This document shows, piece by piece, positions 43,587 to 52,540 of a stretch of DNA of 64,000 nt (positions are counted from its first letter, which is position 1; the number at the start of each line of letters is the position of its first letter). Source of the stretch: Sphingobacterium sp. UBA4616 (GTDB lineage Bacteria > Bacteroidota > Bacteroidia > Sphingobacteriales > Sphingobacteriaceae); contig DGIS01000021.1 of the NCBI GenBank assembly GCA_002386525.1, forward strand, positions 124,001 through 188,000, in the 5' to 3' direction. The translations under genes were made by a program, and so were the position numbers. The notes under the pieces are model-generated. The model worked only from the letters and a program-made list of their open reading frames with translations, was not told where the DNA came from and searched no databases.

Positions 43587-45515
43587 ATGGCTAGATTAAA
43601 TTTATTGGAAGAGACACGCTTCGAAAGAGTCCCTGTGAGCGTCTATCCAGATCAAAATTCAGCTTCGAAAAACGTTGCAAATCGTATAGCTGAAATTATT
43701 CGTGCAAAGCAAGAGAAAGGTGAGAAGGCTGTTCTAGGCCTTGCTACTGGCGCCACACCGGTAAAGGTCTATCAAGAGCTGATTCGCTTGCATAAAGAAG
43801 AAGGTTTAAGCTTTAAGAACGTGATTACCTTCAATCTTGACGAATACTATCCTATGCAACCTGATGCCGATCAGAGCTATGTTACATTTATGAACAAAAA
43901 CTTGTTCGACCACGTAGATATCGATCCGGCAAATGTAAATATTCCAGATGGTACCTTAGCTCCTGACCAAGTAAATGCATTCTGTGCGGCTTACGAGCAG
44001 AAGATTACAGCGGCAGGAGGTTTAGATATTCAATTACTAGGTATCGGCCGTACAGGCCACATTGGGTTCAATGAACCAGGCTCTGCGCCTAATTCAGGCA
44101 CACGTGTGGTCACCTTAGATGATTTGACTCGTCGTGATGCTTCCCGTGCTTTTGGTGGAAAGGAAAATGTACCAACAAAAGCAATTACCATGGGAGTGGG
44201 AACAATCTTCAAGGCAAGAGAAATCATTTTAATGGCATGGACTGAAACAAAAGCTGAGATTATTAAAAAAGCCGTTGAAGGCGAAATCTCCGCAGAGATT
44301 CCTGCAACTTATCTTCAATTGTCTGACCATGTTGAATTTGTATTGGATGAAGCCGCTGCTTCGTTGCTGACACGTTTTGATCTTCCTTGGTTGGCAGAAG
44401 ACGTTACTTGGACACCTTCGCTCATAAAAAAAGCCGTTGTTTGGTTAGCGTTAGAAATCAAAAAACCAATCTTGAAACTTACCGATGAGGATTATAATGC
44501 ACATGGTATGGCGAAGTTGGTTACAGAGACTGGCCCTGCATATAATATTAATATCCGTATTTTTAATGAACTTCAGCATACGATCACTGGATGGCCCGGG
44601 GGCAAACCCAATGTCGACGACTCACAACGTCCTGAGCGTGCCAATCCAGCGAAGAAAAACGTGATTGTATTTTCTCCACACCCTGATGATGATGTGATCT
44701 CTATGGGGGGGACATTTATTCGTCTGGCAGATCAAGGACACAATGTCCATGTTGCCTATCAGACGTGTGGTAACACGGCGGTTTGGGACGATGATGTGAT
44801 ACGTTATCTGGAGTTTGCCGAAGATCTCGCTAAACAGATCGGAGCGGACTCAGAGGCGGCCCAGATTGGTCGGATTTATGATGAGGAGCGAGCAATTTTT
44901 GCAACAAAAAAACCGAATCAGATTGACACCGAATTGGTCCGTAAAATCAAAGCATTGATTCGTAAAGGAGAGGCTATCGCGGGAGCTCGTTTGGTAGGTT
45001 TGCCGGATGAAAATATCCACTTCCAGGATCTGCCTTTCTATGATAGACAGAAGTTTTCGAAAAATGTATCTTTCGAAGACGATATTCAGCAAACAATGGA
45101 GTTATTGCGTCATGTAAAACCACATCAGGTATTCGCTGCAGGTGATTTTGCTGATCCACATGGTACACATAAAGTATGTTTTGACATTTTGTTTGAAGCA
45201 TTAAATAGGTTGAGCAAAACAGATGAGTGGACCAAAGATTGTTGGTTATGGTTATACCGAGGAGCATGGCATGAATATCCTATTCATGAAATCCAAATGG
45301 CTGTTCCTTTATCTCCACAAGAAGTTTATCGTAAGCGTTTGGCTATCTTTAAGCACCAGTCTCAAAAAGACTTACCTGTATTCCCTGGTGATGATCCACG
45401 TGAATTCTGGGTACGTGCAGAAGATCGCACGAGCGAAACAGCAGCTTTATATGATCAATTAGGTCTAGCAAATTACGAAGCCATTGAAGCATTTGTAAGA
45501 TGGAAATTTGATTAG
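43587..45515 (+). CDS. nagB: Glucosamine-6-phosphate deaminase fused to a PIG-L family deacetylase
   Basis: A 642-residue two-domain protein. Residues 20-265 form the NagB deaminase: GLATGATPVKVY, FNLDEYYPM and the signature LLGIGRTGHIGFNEPGS. Residues 355-640 form a LmbE/PIG-L deacetylase: FSPHPDDDVISMGGTF and DPHGTH. NagB converts GlcN6P to fructose-6-phosphate; the PIG-L part may deacetylate GlcNAc or a GlcNAc derivative (substrate inferred). The fusion is known in Bacteroidota. It converges on the GH20 gene, and together they fit chitin/amino-sugar breakdown. Confidence 0.94.
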   Translation: MARLNLLEETRFERVPVSVYPDQNSASKNVANRIAEIIRAKQEKGEKAVLGLATGATPVKVYQELIRLHKEEGLSFKNVITFNLDEYYPMQPDADQSYVTFMNKNLFDHVDIDPANVNIPDGTLAPDQVNAFCAAYEQKITAAGGLDIQLLGIGRTGHIGFNEPGSAPNSGTRVVTLDDLTRRDASRAFGGKENVPTKAITMGVGTIFKAREIILMAWTETKAEIIKKAVEGEISAEIPATYLQLSDHVEFVLDEAAASLLTRFDLPWLAEDVTWTPSLIKKAVVWLALEIKKPILKLTDEDYNAHGMAKLVTETGPAYNINIRIFNELQHTITGWPGGKPNVDDSQRPERANPAKKNVIVFSPHPDDDVISMGGTFIRLADQGHNVHVAYQTCGNTAVWDDDVIRYLEFAEDLAKQIGADSEAAQIGRIYDEERAIFATKKPNQIDTELVRKIKALIRKGEAIAGARLVGLPDENIHFQDLPFYDRQKFSKNVSFEDDIQQTMELLRHVKPHQVFAAGDFADPHGTHKVCFDILFEALNRLSKTDEWTKDCWLWLYRGAWHEYPIHEIQMAVPLSPQEVYRKRLAIFKHQSQKDLPVFPGDDPREFWVRAEDRTSETAALYDQLGLANYEAIEAFVRWKFD

Positions 45516-45553
45516 ATTAACACGTTAGTTTATACGCAAGACTATCTATAAAC

Positions 45554-45590
45554 AAAATCCCTGTTTCAAGATCGAAGCAGGGATTTTTGT
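45554..45590. terminator. Terminator after the NagB fusion gene
   Basis: AAAATCCCTG (45554-45563) / CAGGGATTTT (45578-45587), with extra TTC/GAA pairs in the loop, then a T-run. The minus strand also ends in T4, so it may serve the GH20 gene too. Confidence 0.8.
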
Positions 45591-45651
45591 TTATGTGACC
45601 ATTAGTATTGGTTCAAAAGTACGCTACAAGTGGAATAGGGCACATTGTAAA

Positions 45652-48168
45652 CTAGTAGCTGATTACATCGCCGGATCGTCCTTTGGCGTCATATACTTTA
45701 AATACGTATTTCTTACCAGTCTGGAATGGTATCGGGCCATTCACTGTTTTGGATTTTTGTGTTGGTGTACTGCCGTTGTCGCTATAATAGACTTTAAAAC
45801 CAGGATAATCGGTATTGATAAGGAGTTGGTTGCCCTCTTTCTTAATTCCAATTTTGGGAAGTCGATAAGTATAGCCTCCATTTATCCTATCCAGTTTTCT
45901 CAATTCATCCTCGCCCAGCTTTTTGATAAAGGCAGTATACGATTTGCGATACGTAGCTTCGTCAAAAGAATTCCCTTTTTCCCAAGCTTGTTCTGGGGCC
46001 CAGGCGCGATCGGCGATGGCTATTAAACGTGGAAATATCATTTCTTCGAGACGTTGGTCAGTAGAGATCTTTTCTGACCATAAAGCACCTTTGATCCCGA
46101 GGAGATTTTTCTTCCCTTCCGCTGTAAGCTGTTCTTTATTGGTGTATGCCTCTGGTTTAAAGTCTTTTCCCGTATCATCCTTTCTTAAGTTGATGAAGAA
46201 ATTTTCAGGGGAGAAGGAATAAGTTCTATTCAGATTGACAGTGCCCACCCAACTATGTCCGGGATCTGCAAAGTCACGATCCCATGACATATCCAGGTAG
46301 TTATTTGCTGCACTCGTATAAACAACTTTATAGCCAGCATTGGCCAATCGATAGGCGAGGTCTTCCTGTCCTTGTCCGGGTAGATTGTTCCATACATTTA
46401 AATGGATGCCTGATTTTCCCAGATCCGCATTTACAACCATGCCATTACCTTTGTTGCGCATGCCCATCTCTTCCCATCCCGACATCGTCAGTCCTTTTTC
46501 TTGAACCAGGGCATTAATCTTGGAAATATACAGTGGCCATACGTCGAGTACATTTGCGATATTATTTTCCTTCATAAAGGCCAATATTTTCGGCGATTTC
46601 TCCCAAACACCACTTGGAGTCTCGTCACCTCCCAAATCGATAATTTTCAGTGGAACCCCTGCTTGATCGTGTATCGCTTTAATTTCATCGATCACCTTGC
46701 TTAGGAAGCGGTATGTTGAAGGTAGCGCTGGGTTCATAACGTTATCATTCCAGTTTTGTGCAGAATTGTAAACGGATTTGTCTTCTGCATCATCCAGTAA
46801 ATATTCTTCTGCCTTTTGCTGATCGCCAAGTTTTGAATAATGGGCAAAACGTGCACGCATGGCTTTGATCGCTGCGCGAGCATGGCCGGGGGTTTCCACC
46901 TCTGGAATCACATCTATGTGTCTTTCCTGAGCATATTTTAAAATTTCGATGTAGTCGTTCACACTATAGAATTGATGCGGCTTGGCTGTTGCTCCAGATC
47001 CATAAGCAGGTTGTATTGCTTTACCATCTTCAAAATTAGCCGAACGGTTGGCTCCGACAGCTGTGAGTTCAGGTAGGGATGGAATTTCCAGTCGCCACCC
47101 TTCGTCGTCAATGAAGTGAAAATGGAACTTATTCAACTTATAAGCAGCCATAAGATCCAATATTCTTAAAACCTCGGCCTTACTATGAAAATTACGGGCA
47201 GCGTCCAGCATAAATCCACGGTACCCATAACGTGGGCTATCTTCGATATTGCTGTGCGGTAAAGCAATGGATTTTGTAGCTTTATTCCACTGATCATGAT
47301 TGATAAATGATTTTAAAGATTGAATGGCATAGAAAGCACCAGCTTTATCTGAAGCTTCTATTTTTACACCATCAGCAGTAATCGATAATCGATAGGATTC
47401 GGGCTTTAAGGTGTTAACTTTTACGATTTCAATACCGCGCTGCGGGCTAGTTGAAGCCGTTAGCTTAATACTTGAATATGTTGAAAAGAAATCTGTCAGG
47501 AATCTCGCTTCGCTAGCAAATTCATTATCTACAAAAAGTTTTGCACCTGTTGATAAATTAAACTTTTCGTTGATGTTGACATTAATGTGGCTTGGTAAGG
47601 GGATGATACTTTGTGCGGTGACACCTTCTACGAGCTTGTTTTGGTCGTATTTATATGCGAAGTAGTCTGTTTTTTCAGCTTCTGATTGAGGAGCAGTTTT
47701 AACAGCAGAATAATCTGAAATAGTGGTGGCAAGCCCAGTCTGGTTATTTTTTAGATATAGACCAATGGGTCCATCTGTGTAATTGACTAGCCCCGTCGTT
47801 ATAAAATCGATGTGGACACTATCCTGAGCTTGCAGTACAAAGTTGTTTTTCTTAAAGCTTACCTGAAAAAGATCGCCGTTTCGGTGGTCTATTGCGAAAC
47901 GTTTGTCGACCTTGCCGGGATCAATTGATCGGATAAAATTAAACCAAAGGCTCCAGTCGTTGAGTTGAACAGCACTTGTTCCTTTGTTTTTTAAGATAAT
48001 GGTGGATACCGGATTTTTACGGATATGGTGTCCTTCCTGAACCCTCCAGGTGAGTTGCAGCTGATCTGCGATTGCTCCCGTTTTTTGGGCATAGGCTTCC
48101 TGACTTAATAGAGCCAAGCCCAGTCCAGCATAGAGTAGCGGTTTTTTAATTTTTTTAAAATTAGTCAT
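45652..48168 (-). CDS. Beta-N-acetylhexosaminidase (GH20), chitobiase-like
   Basis: An 838-residue exported enzyme from ATG 48168 (signal peptide to about 28, EAYAQ). Domains in order are a chitobiase N-terminal carbohydrate-binding domain (about 35-170), GH20b (about 185-310), the GH20 barrel (about 325-690; RYGYRGFMLDAARNFHS, KFHFHFIDDEGWRLEIP, catalytic Asp-Glu in LGGDETPSG) and a C-terminal chitobiase-like Ig domain. It releases terminal GlcNAc/GalNAc from chitobiose or glycans. The frame extends 18 codons upstream (to 48222), but the later ATG gives the signal peptide. It is convergent with the NagB fusion. Confidence 0.94.
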   Translation of the reverse strand: MTNFKKIKKPLLYAGLGLALLSQEAYAQKTGAIADQLQLTWRVQEGHHIRKNPVSTIILKNKGTSAVQLNDWSLWFNFIRSIDPGKVDKRFAIDHRNGDLFQVSFKKNNFVLQAQDSVHIDFITTGLVNYTDGPIGLYLKNNQTGLATTISDYSAVKTAPQSEAEKTDYFAYKYDQNKLVEGVTAQSIIPLPSHINVNINEKFNLSTGAKLFVDNEFASEARFLTDFFSTYSSIKLTASTSPQRGIEIVKVNTLKPESYRLSITADGVKIEASDKAGAFYAIQSLKSFINHDQWNKATKSIALPHSNIEDSPRYGYRGFMLDAARNFHSKAEVLRILDLMAAYKLNKFHFHFIDDEGWRLEIPSLPELTAVGANRSANFEDGKAIQPAYGSGATAKPHQFYSVNDYIEILKYAQERHIDVIPEVETPGHARAAIKAMRARFAHYSKLGDQQKAEEYLLDDAEDKSVYNSAQNWNDNVMNPALPSTYRFLSKVIDEIKAIHDQAGVPLKIIDLGGDETPSGVWEKSPKILAFMKENNIANVLDVWPLYISKINALVQEKGLTMSGWEEMGMRNKGNGMVVNADLGKSGIHLNVWNNLPGQGQEDLAYRLANAGYKVVYTSAANNYLDMSWDRDFADPGHSWVGTVNLNRTYSFSPENFFINLRKDDTGKDFKPEAYTNKEQLTAEGKKNLLGIKGALWSEKISTDQRLEEMIFPRLIAIADRAWAPEQAWEKGNSFDEATYRKSYTAFIKKLGEDELRKLDRINGGYTYRLPKIGIKKEGNQLLINTDYPGFKVYYSDNGSTPTQKSKTVNGPIPFQTGKKYVFKVYDAKGRSGDVISY

Positions 48169-48257
48169 GTTGGTTACTTTTTCAATGACTTTAAATATAG
48201 CTATTCTAGGGAGTTTAATCATCTATTTCAAAAAAATGAATAAAAAAAACAGAATAA

Positions 48258-48289
48258 TTTTGGCAGATTTATAAATATTTCTATATTTG
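48258..48289 (+). promoter_or_regulatory. Canonical promoter of tRNA-Glu copy 2
   Basis: TTTTGG (48258-48263), 19 bases after the G to TATATTTG (48282-48289). It is the same form as for copy 1, with the tRNA 18 bases downstream. Confidence 0.8.
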
Positions 48290-48307
48290 CACACCGAAAC
48301 AAAAATC

Positions 48308-48379
48308 GGCCCGTTCGTCTAGGGGTTAGGACGCAAGATTTTCATTCTTGAAACAGGGGTTCGATTCCCCTACGGGCTA
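48308..48379 (+). tRNA. tRNA-Glu (anticodon UUC), copy 2
   Basis: 72 bases, identical to the copy at 20078. Anticodon TTC lies in loop TTTTCAT; no CCA is encoded. Confidence 0.97.
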
Positions 48380-48400
48380 CGAGTCGAAAGATTAAAAATT

Positions 48401-48434
48401 AAAAAAGCTTGCAAATTATATTGCAAGCTTTTTT
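48401..48434 (+). terminator. Terminator of tRNA-Glu copy 2
   Basis: A 14-bp stem AAAAAAGCTTGCAA (48401-48414) / TTGCAAGCTTTTTT (48421-48434). Its core GC(C/T)TGCAA is close to that of copy 1. Confidence 0.9.
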
Positions 48435-48582
48435 GTTTATAGCACTTTTATTAAATCCTTTACTTTATTTTCGCACTATAGTGCGGTGGAAAGAACCGTA
48501 AAAATTACACGTATTTAGCCCTGTTGGTAATTAAAATGTAACATATTAATTTTACTTTTAATATTCCAAATAATAAAATCTT

Positions 48583-49221
48583 ATGAAGGCACATACGTAC
48601 GAAACACAATCGACGATTACACCGGAAAAGGCATTGGATTTCTTGAAGGAGGGAAATCAACGCTTTGTTAATAACCTAAAAGCAAACCGCGATCTTCTGG
48701 AACAGGTGAACGCTACTCGCGAAGGGCAGTGGCCATTTGCTGTCGTGCTGAGCTGCATCGATAGCCGCACATCAGCAGAACTTATATTTGATCAGGGATT
48801 GGGCGATATCTTCAGTATTCGTATTGCAGGAAATTTTGTCAATCAGGATATTTTAGGTTCGATGGAATTTGGTTGCAATGTAGCGGGCTCAAAACTTGTT
48901 GTTGTGCTTGGTCATACCAAATGCGGGGCATTAAAAGGAGGATTAGATGCTGCGCAAATCGAAGGAATGGGGATGGATAATCTAAACCACCTAATTAATC
49001 ATTTTGATCCAATCATCAATGAAGTGATAGACGAGGGTGAAGAGCGTTCGTCAAAGAATAGTGAGCTGCTTGAAAAGCTCAATCAACAAAACATTAAACA
49101 TGCGATTAGAGACATCCGTAGACAAAGTTCGACACTCCGTAAATTAGAAGAAGAGGGTAAAATTAAAATTGTGGGAGCAAATTATGATGTTGAAACCGGT
49201 AGCGTAAGCTGGTTATACTAG
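48583..49221 (+). CDS. Beta-class carbonic anhydrase
   Basis: A 212-residue zinc enzyme interconverting CO2 and bicarbonate. Zn ligands Cys58 (with Asp60 and Arg62 in SCIDSRTS), His111 and Cys114 (LGHTKCGA) are all present, and the RIAGNFV strand follows. The start at 48583 gives the usual short N-terminal arm (PEKALDFLKEGNQRFV) with no signal peptide, so it is cytosolic. It is a single gene. Confidence 0.96.
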   Translation: MKAHTYETQSTITPEKALDFLKEGNQRFVNNLKANRDLLEQVNATREGQWPFAVVLSCIDSRTSAELIFDQGLGDIFSIRIAGNFVNQDILGSMEFGCNVAGSKLVVVLGHTKCGALKGGLDAAQIEGMGMDNLNHLINHFDPIINEVIDEGEERSSKNSELLEKLNQQNIKHAIRDIRRQSSTLRKLEEEGKIKIVGANYDVETGSVSWLY

Positions 49222-49339
49222 CTGGCCGCCGGTTTTTTATGATACTGAGTAGAGTAGCGCCTTATCTAACTAATGGAAGGTTAGATAAGGCCAACTTGAA
49301 TTGAAGTTGAACTATTCAACGATCTTCTGCAAAAATTTC

Positions 49340-50641
49340 TTACAATCGTGCATCTACCAATTTTCGATCAAGTATTCCCTTGATATCAAATACAACAGAA
49401 TTCTCTTTTTTCAGGTTGCTGAGGTCTAAATGTAAGAATTCTCTATGGCCTACGGCGAGTATAACAGAATCATAGTCACCAATTTCTGGAAGAGTTGATA
49501 ATAATTCAATATTGAAATGTGATTTTACTTCCTCTACATTCACCCACGGATCGTAGGCGTCTACCTTTAAACCGAACTCTTGAAGGTCGTGGATCATGTC
49601 AATAACCTTACTATTTCTTATATCAGGACAATTTTCTTTGAATGTAACACCTAATACCAAAGCTTTGGCTCCATCAAATTTGATGTTTTTCTGAATCATC
49701 AGCTTCACAACTTTTGAAGCAATGAAAGAAGCGATCTGATCGTTCACCTCCCTTCCAGATAATATAACGTGTGGATGATAACCCAGTTGTGTAGCTTTTT
49801 GAGCAAGATAATAGGGGTCTACCGATATACAGTGCCCACCGACTAATCCTGGCTTGAAGCGGAGGAAATTATATTTTGTGCCCGCTGCATCCAATACATC
49901 CTGCGTATCTATACCTACACGATCAAAAATCAGAGCAAGCTCATTCATAAATGAAATATTTACATCGCGCTGTGCATTTTCGATCACCTTGGCAGCTTCT
50001 GCTACTTTAATTGAGGGCGCTAAGTGGGTTCCGGCCTCAATAATTTTTTTATATAGTCCATCCACTGCTAACCCCGCTTCCGGAGTGCTTCCTGAGGTTA
50101 CTTTGACCACTTTCTGAAGCGAGTTAACCTTATCGCCCGGATTAATCCTTTCAGGAGAATAACCAACATAAAAGTCTTGATTGAACGTTAATCCCGAATA
50201 TTTCTCCAAAACCGGTATGCATTCCTCTTCCGTACAACCAGGGTAGACTGTGGATTCATAAATAACTAGATCGCCAGCAGTTAATAATTCGCCTATCATT
50301 TTTGATGCTCCGATCACTGGCGATAGATCGGGTGAATTATAGCGGTCTATGGGAGTTGGTACAGTAACGATATAGACATTTGCATCTGCAATGTCTGCAG
50401 TTGAGCTACTTGCATCATAGCCCTTACTTTGATTTGATGTAGCATATAAATCTCTAACGCGAGCCAATTCTTTTTTATCGGTCTCTAGTGTACGGTCAAC
50501 CCCCTGCTTAAGTTCCTCAATACGTGTTTTATTGATATCAAATCCAATCACCGGGAAAAAATCTGAAAATGCTATTGCCAATGGCAACCCAACATACCCC
50601 TGGCCGATGACGGCAATCTTTTTTACCTGAAAATCTCTCAT
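49340..50641 (-). CDS. UDP-N-acetylhexosamine 6-dehydrogenase (TviB/WecC-type nucleotide-sugar dehydrogenase)
   Basis: A 433-residue NAD-dependent dehydrogenase. The N-terminal Rossmann motif is GQGYVGLP (13-20). YESTVYPGCTEEEC and the catalytic Cys271 in GLVGGHCISVDPYYLAQKA follow, then the UDP-binding C-terminal domain with VLGVTFKENCPDIRNSK. GGHCISVDPYYL is the mark of UDP-GlcNAc/ManNAc dehydrogenases, rather than UDP-glucose dehydrogenases (GFGGSCFPKD). The product is probably UDP-N-acetyl-hexosaminuronic acid. It lies 34 bases after the glycosyltransferase gene, on the same strand. Confidence 0.92.
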   Translation of the reverse strand: MRDFQVKKIAVIGQGYVGLPLAIAFSDFFPVIGFDINKTRIEELKQGVDRTLETDKKELARVRDLYATSNQSKGYDASSSTADIADANVYIVTVPTPIDRYNSPDLSPVIGASKMIGELLTAGDLVIYESTVYPGCTEEECIPVLEKYSGLTFNQDFYVGYSPERINPGDKVNSLQKVVKVTSGSTPEAGLAVDGLYKKIIEAGTHLAPSIKVAEAAKVIENAQRDVNISFMNELALIFDRVGIDTQDVLDAAGTKYNFLRFKPGLVGGHCISVDPYYLAQKATQLGYHPHVILSGREVNDQIASFIASKVVKLMIQKNIKFDGAKALVLGVTFKENCPDIRNSKVIDMIHDLQEFGLKVDAYDPWVNVEEVKSHFNIELLSTLPEIGDYDSVILAVGHREFLHLDLSNLKKENSVVFDIKGILDRKLVDARL

Positions 50642-50675
50642 ATATAGCTATAAATATACGTTCTTTGCATTAATT

Positions 50676-52121
50676 TTATCCCCTTGTCAACCAACCTCTA
50701 CGTCCTGCTGTTGCTATCGCATATGGTGTAATCCAAAATAAACTGAAAGCATAGAATATACTGTAGCTATAGGCCCAGAAAGCTTCTTTGGCGTTTGCAT
50801 TTTTAGAGGCAAAGAAATATGCCTGGATACTGGAGAATATCAAGATACCAACCAATGTTGAACTTAAGAACATCAGTGGATAATGAAATACAGTCCACAG
50901 CATAAGTAACAGCATTGGATAAGATAACAATACTTTTTTCCATTGCATAAGCAATAAGATACGCGCCCCCCATTTAGGACCTTGACGAAAATTCTTAAAT
51001 GCGAATTTACTCATGGCGATGTTCTCGCGAACGTTGCTTCTTTCCCAACGGATAAACATCTTGTATAGATTTTTATAACGTACAGGTGTGTCTGTGTAAA
51101 CATATGCATTTGATTGAAATAAGACATGATATCCTTGTTTCAAAATCATATTGGTCATCGCACGATCTTCACCGATATCAGAAGGCTGCCCCATAAATGT
51201 TTGGTTGATCCAATCTTCTAAACAGTTCATAACAGCTTCTTTGCGGTATCCCGAAAGGGCTCCTGGTGTACACATGACAGTACCAAGCATACTTTGTGCA
51301 GAACGTACAAATTCAAAGCTAAATACGAAGCTAACATTTAGCATACGTGGAATGATCGCTTTTTTGGTATTTAGTACACGCACATTTCCAGCTACCGCCC
51401 CACATTCCTTGTTTGTTACAAACGGGCTTGCCATATTACGTATGGTGTCTTTTTTTACAATAGAGTCACTGTCCACTGTAATAAAGATTTCTCCTGTTCC
51501 TAACTTAAAACCACGGTATAAGGCATGTCTCTTACCCATATTTTTAGGCTGTTTGTAAATCTCAACACGCTCGCCCAGTTCCAATTTGGCACGTTGTATC
51601 CATTCAAAAGTATTATCCTTACTACCGTCGTCAATCGCAATAATTTGCAGCTTTTTTTCTGGATAATCGCTGCTTGCTAAACTATGTAATGTATCATAAA
51701 CCAGTTGTCCCTCATTATACGCCGGCACAATAATAGTACACGTTGGCAATTCTTCATCCGACACCGATGCTATGGGCTTGTATTTACGGTGAAGTACAAT
51801 CAGAAAAATCAAAAAGCTGATTGCAATAACGGCAAGAAGTATACCGAAACCGATCAAAAATGTTCCTCCAATACTATCTAAACGTTGGAAACGTAACGCA
51901 TCAAAGTCGGGCTGAAGCATATATACGCCAAAGACCGACGCAAATAAAATGAAAAATGTTGCTCCAACAATACCATACTCTTTAGGACCAAAGTTACTTT
52001 CTTCCTCTTTGCGAACTTTATTTTCAGATCGCTTTTCTGCTGCATTTACATCGTATACAGCAGGCTGCCATTGCTTGGTCATCTGCTTGGATACGATCGA
52101 GTTTTCTTTCATGTAATTCAT
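50676..52121 (-). CDS. Membrane glycosyltransferase family 2, hyaluronan/chitin synthase-like
   Basis: A 481-residue processive-type synthase. Two N-terminal membrane helices (about 48-70 and 83-110) precede the GT-A domain: CTIIVPAYNEG, IAIDDGSKDN, VDSDS, GALSGYRKEA, IGEDRAMTN and the acceptor-site WERSNVREN (normally QxxRW, here IRWERS). Three or four C-terminal helices follow. It resembles HasA/NodC polymerases that link UDP-sugars and extrude the polymer. Its neighbour supplies a UDP-uronic-acid-type donor, so a capsule or exopolysaccharide role is inferred. No other polysaccharide genes are nearby. Confidence 0.9.
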   Translation of the reverse strand: MNYMKENSIVSKQMTKQWQPAVYDVNAAEKRSENKVRKEEESNFGPKEYGIVGATFFILFASVFGVYMLQPDFDALRFQRLDSIGGTFLIGFGILLAVIAISFLIFLIVLHRKYKPIASVSDEELPTCTIIVPAYNEGQLVYDTLHSLASSDYPEKKLQIIAIDDGSKDNTFEWIQRAKLELGERVEIYKQPKNMGKRHALYRGFKLGTGEIFITVDSDSIVKKDTIRNMASPFVTNKECGAVAGNVRVLNTKKAIIPRMLNVSFVFSFEFVRSAQSMLGTVMCTPGALSGYRKEAVMNCLEDWINQTFMGQPSDIGEDRAMTNMILKQGYHVLFQSNAYVYTDTPVRYKNLYKMFIRWERSNVRENIAMSKFAFKNFRQGPKWGARILLLMQWKKVLLSYPMLLLMLWTVFHYPLMFLSSTLVGILIFSSIQAYFFASKNANAKEAFWAYSYSIFYAFSLFWITPYAIATAGRRGWLTRG

Positions 52122-52540
52122 AACCGTTCTATTTTAGATACACATTCGTTTTTTCAATCTTTAATTTAATATCGCTTTCGATATCTTTTGTAATGAAAAT
52201 ATTACGATTCCATAAACGCAAAACACATGCCTTTATTTCATGCCAAAAACATTATGCAATCCATAATTGTAACGTTATTGATACAAAAAGATTATATGTA
52301 AGACATTGGTTATTAGTTGTTTGATTTTGAATTGTAAAGGAAATTACTTAAAATGTGACTTCATTCTAATGGATGGATTTTTAAGATTTTTTAACATTTG
52401 CTACCTTTTTGTTAAACGAAATTGACAGTTTTTGTCACTAACTGTGTAGGAAAACGGCCACCATTATAATGGAAAGAAGAAGGAAAAAAAAAGACGCTCG
52501 CTAATGCGGGCGTCTTTCGGATCATCAATTTTTAATTTTT
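52122..52540. other. 419-base gap upstream of the glycosyltransferase gene
   Basis: AT-rich and non-coding. It should contain the glycosyltransferase promoter on the minus strand, but no convincing TTTG/TAnnTTTG pair is visible. The prfB terminator occupies its left-strand end (52483-52517). Confidence 0.5.
52483..52517 (-). terminator. Terminator of prfB
   Basis: A 12-bp stem (52490-52501 / 52506-52517, one T-G pair) with loop TAAT. On the minus strand seven T follow. Confidence 0.9.

Noticed and set aside
20078..48379. Genomic island bounded by two tRNA-Glu copies
   Set aside because: Both tRNAs are full-length with their own promoters and terminators, no integrase is seen, and the interval holds core genes (xseAB, radA, nagB).
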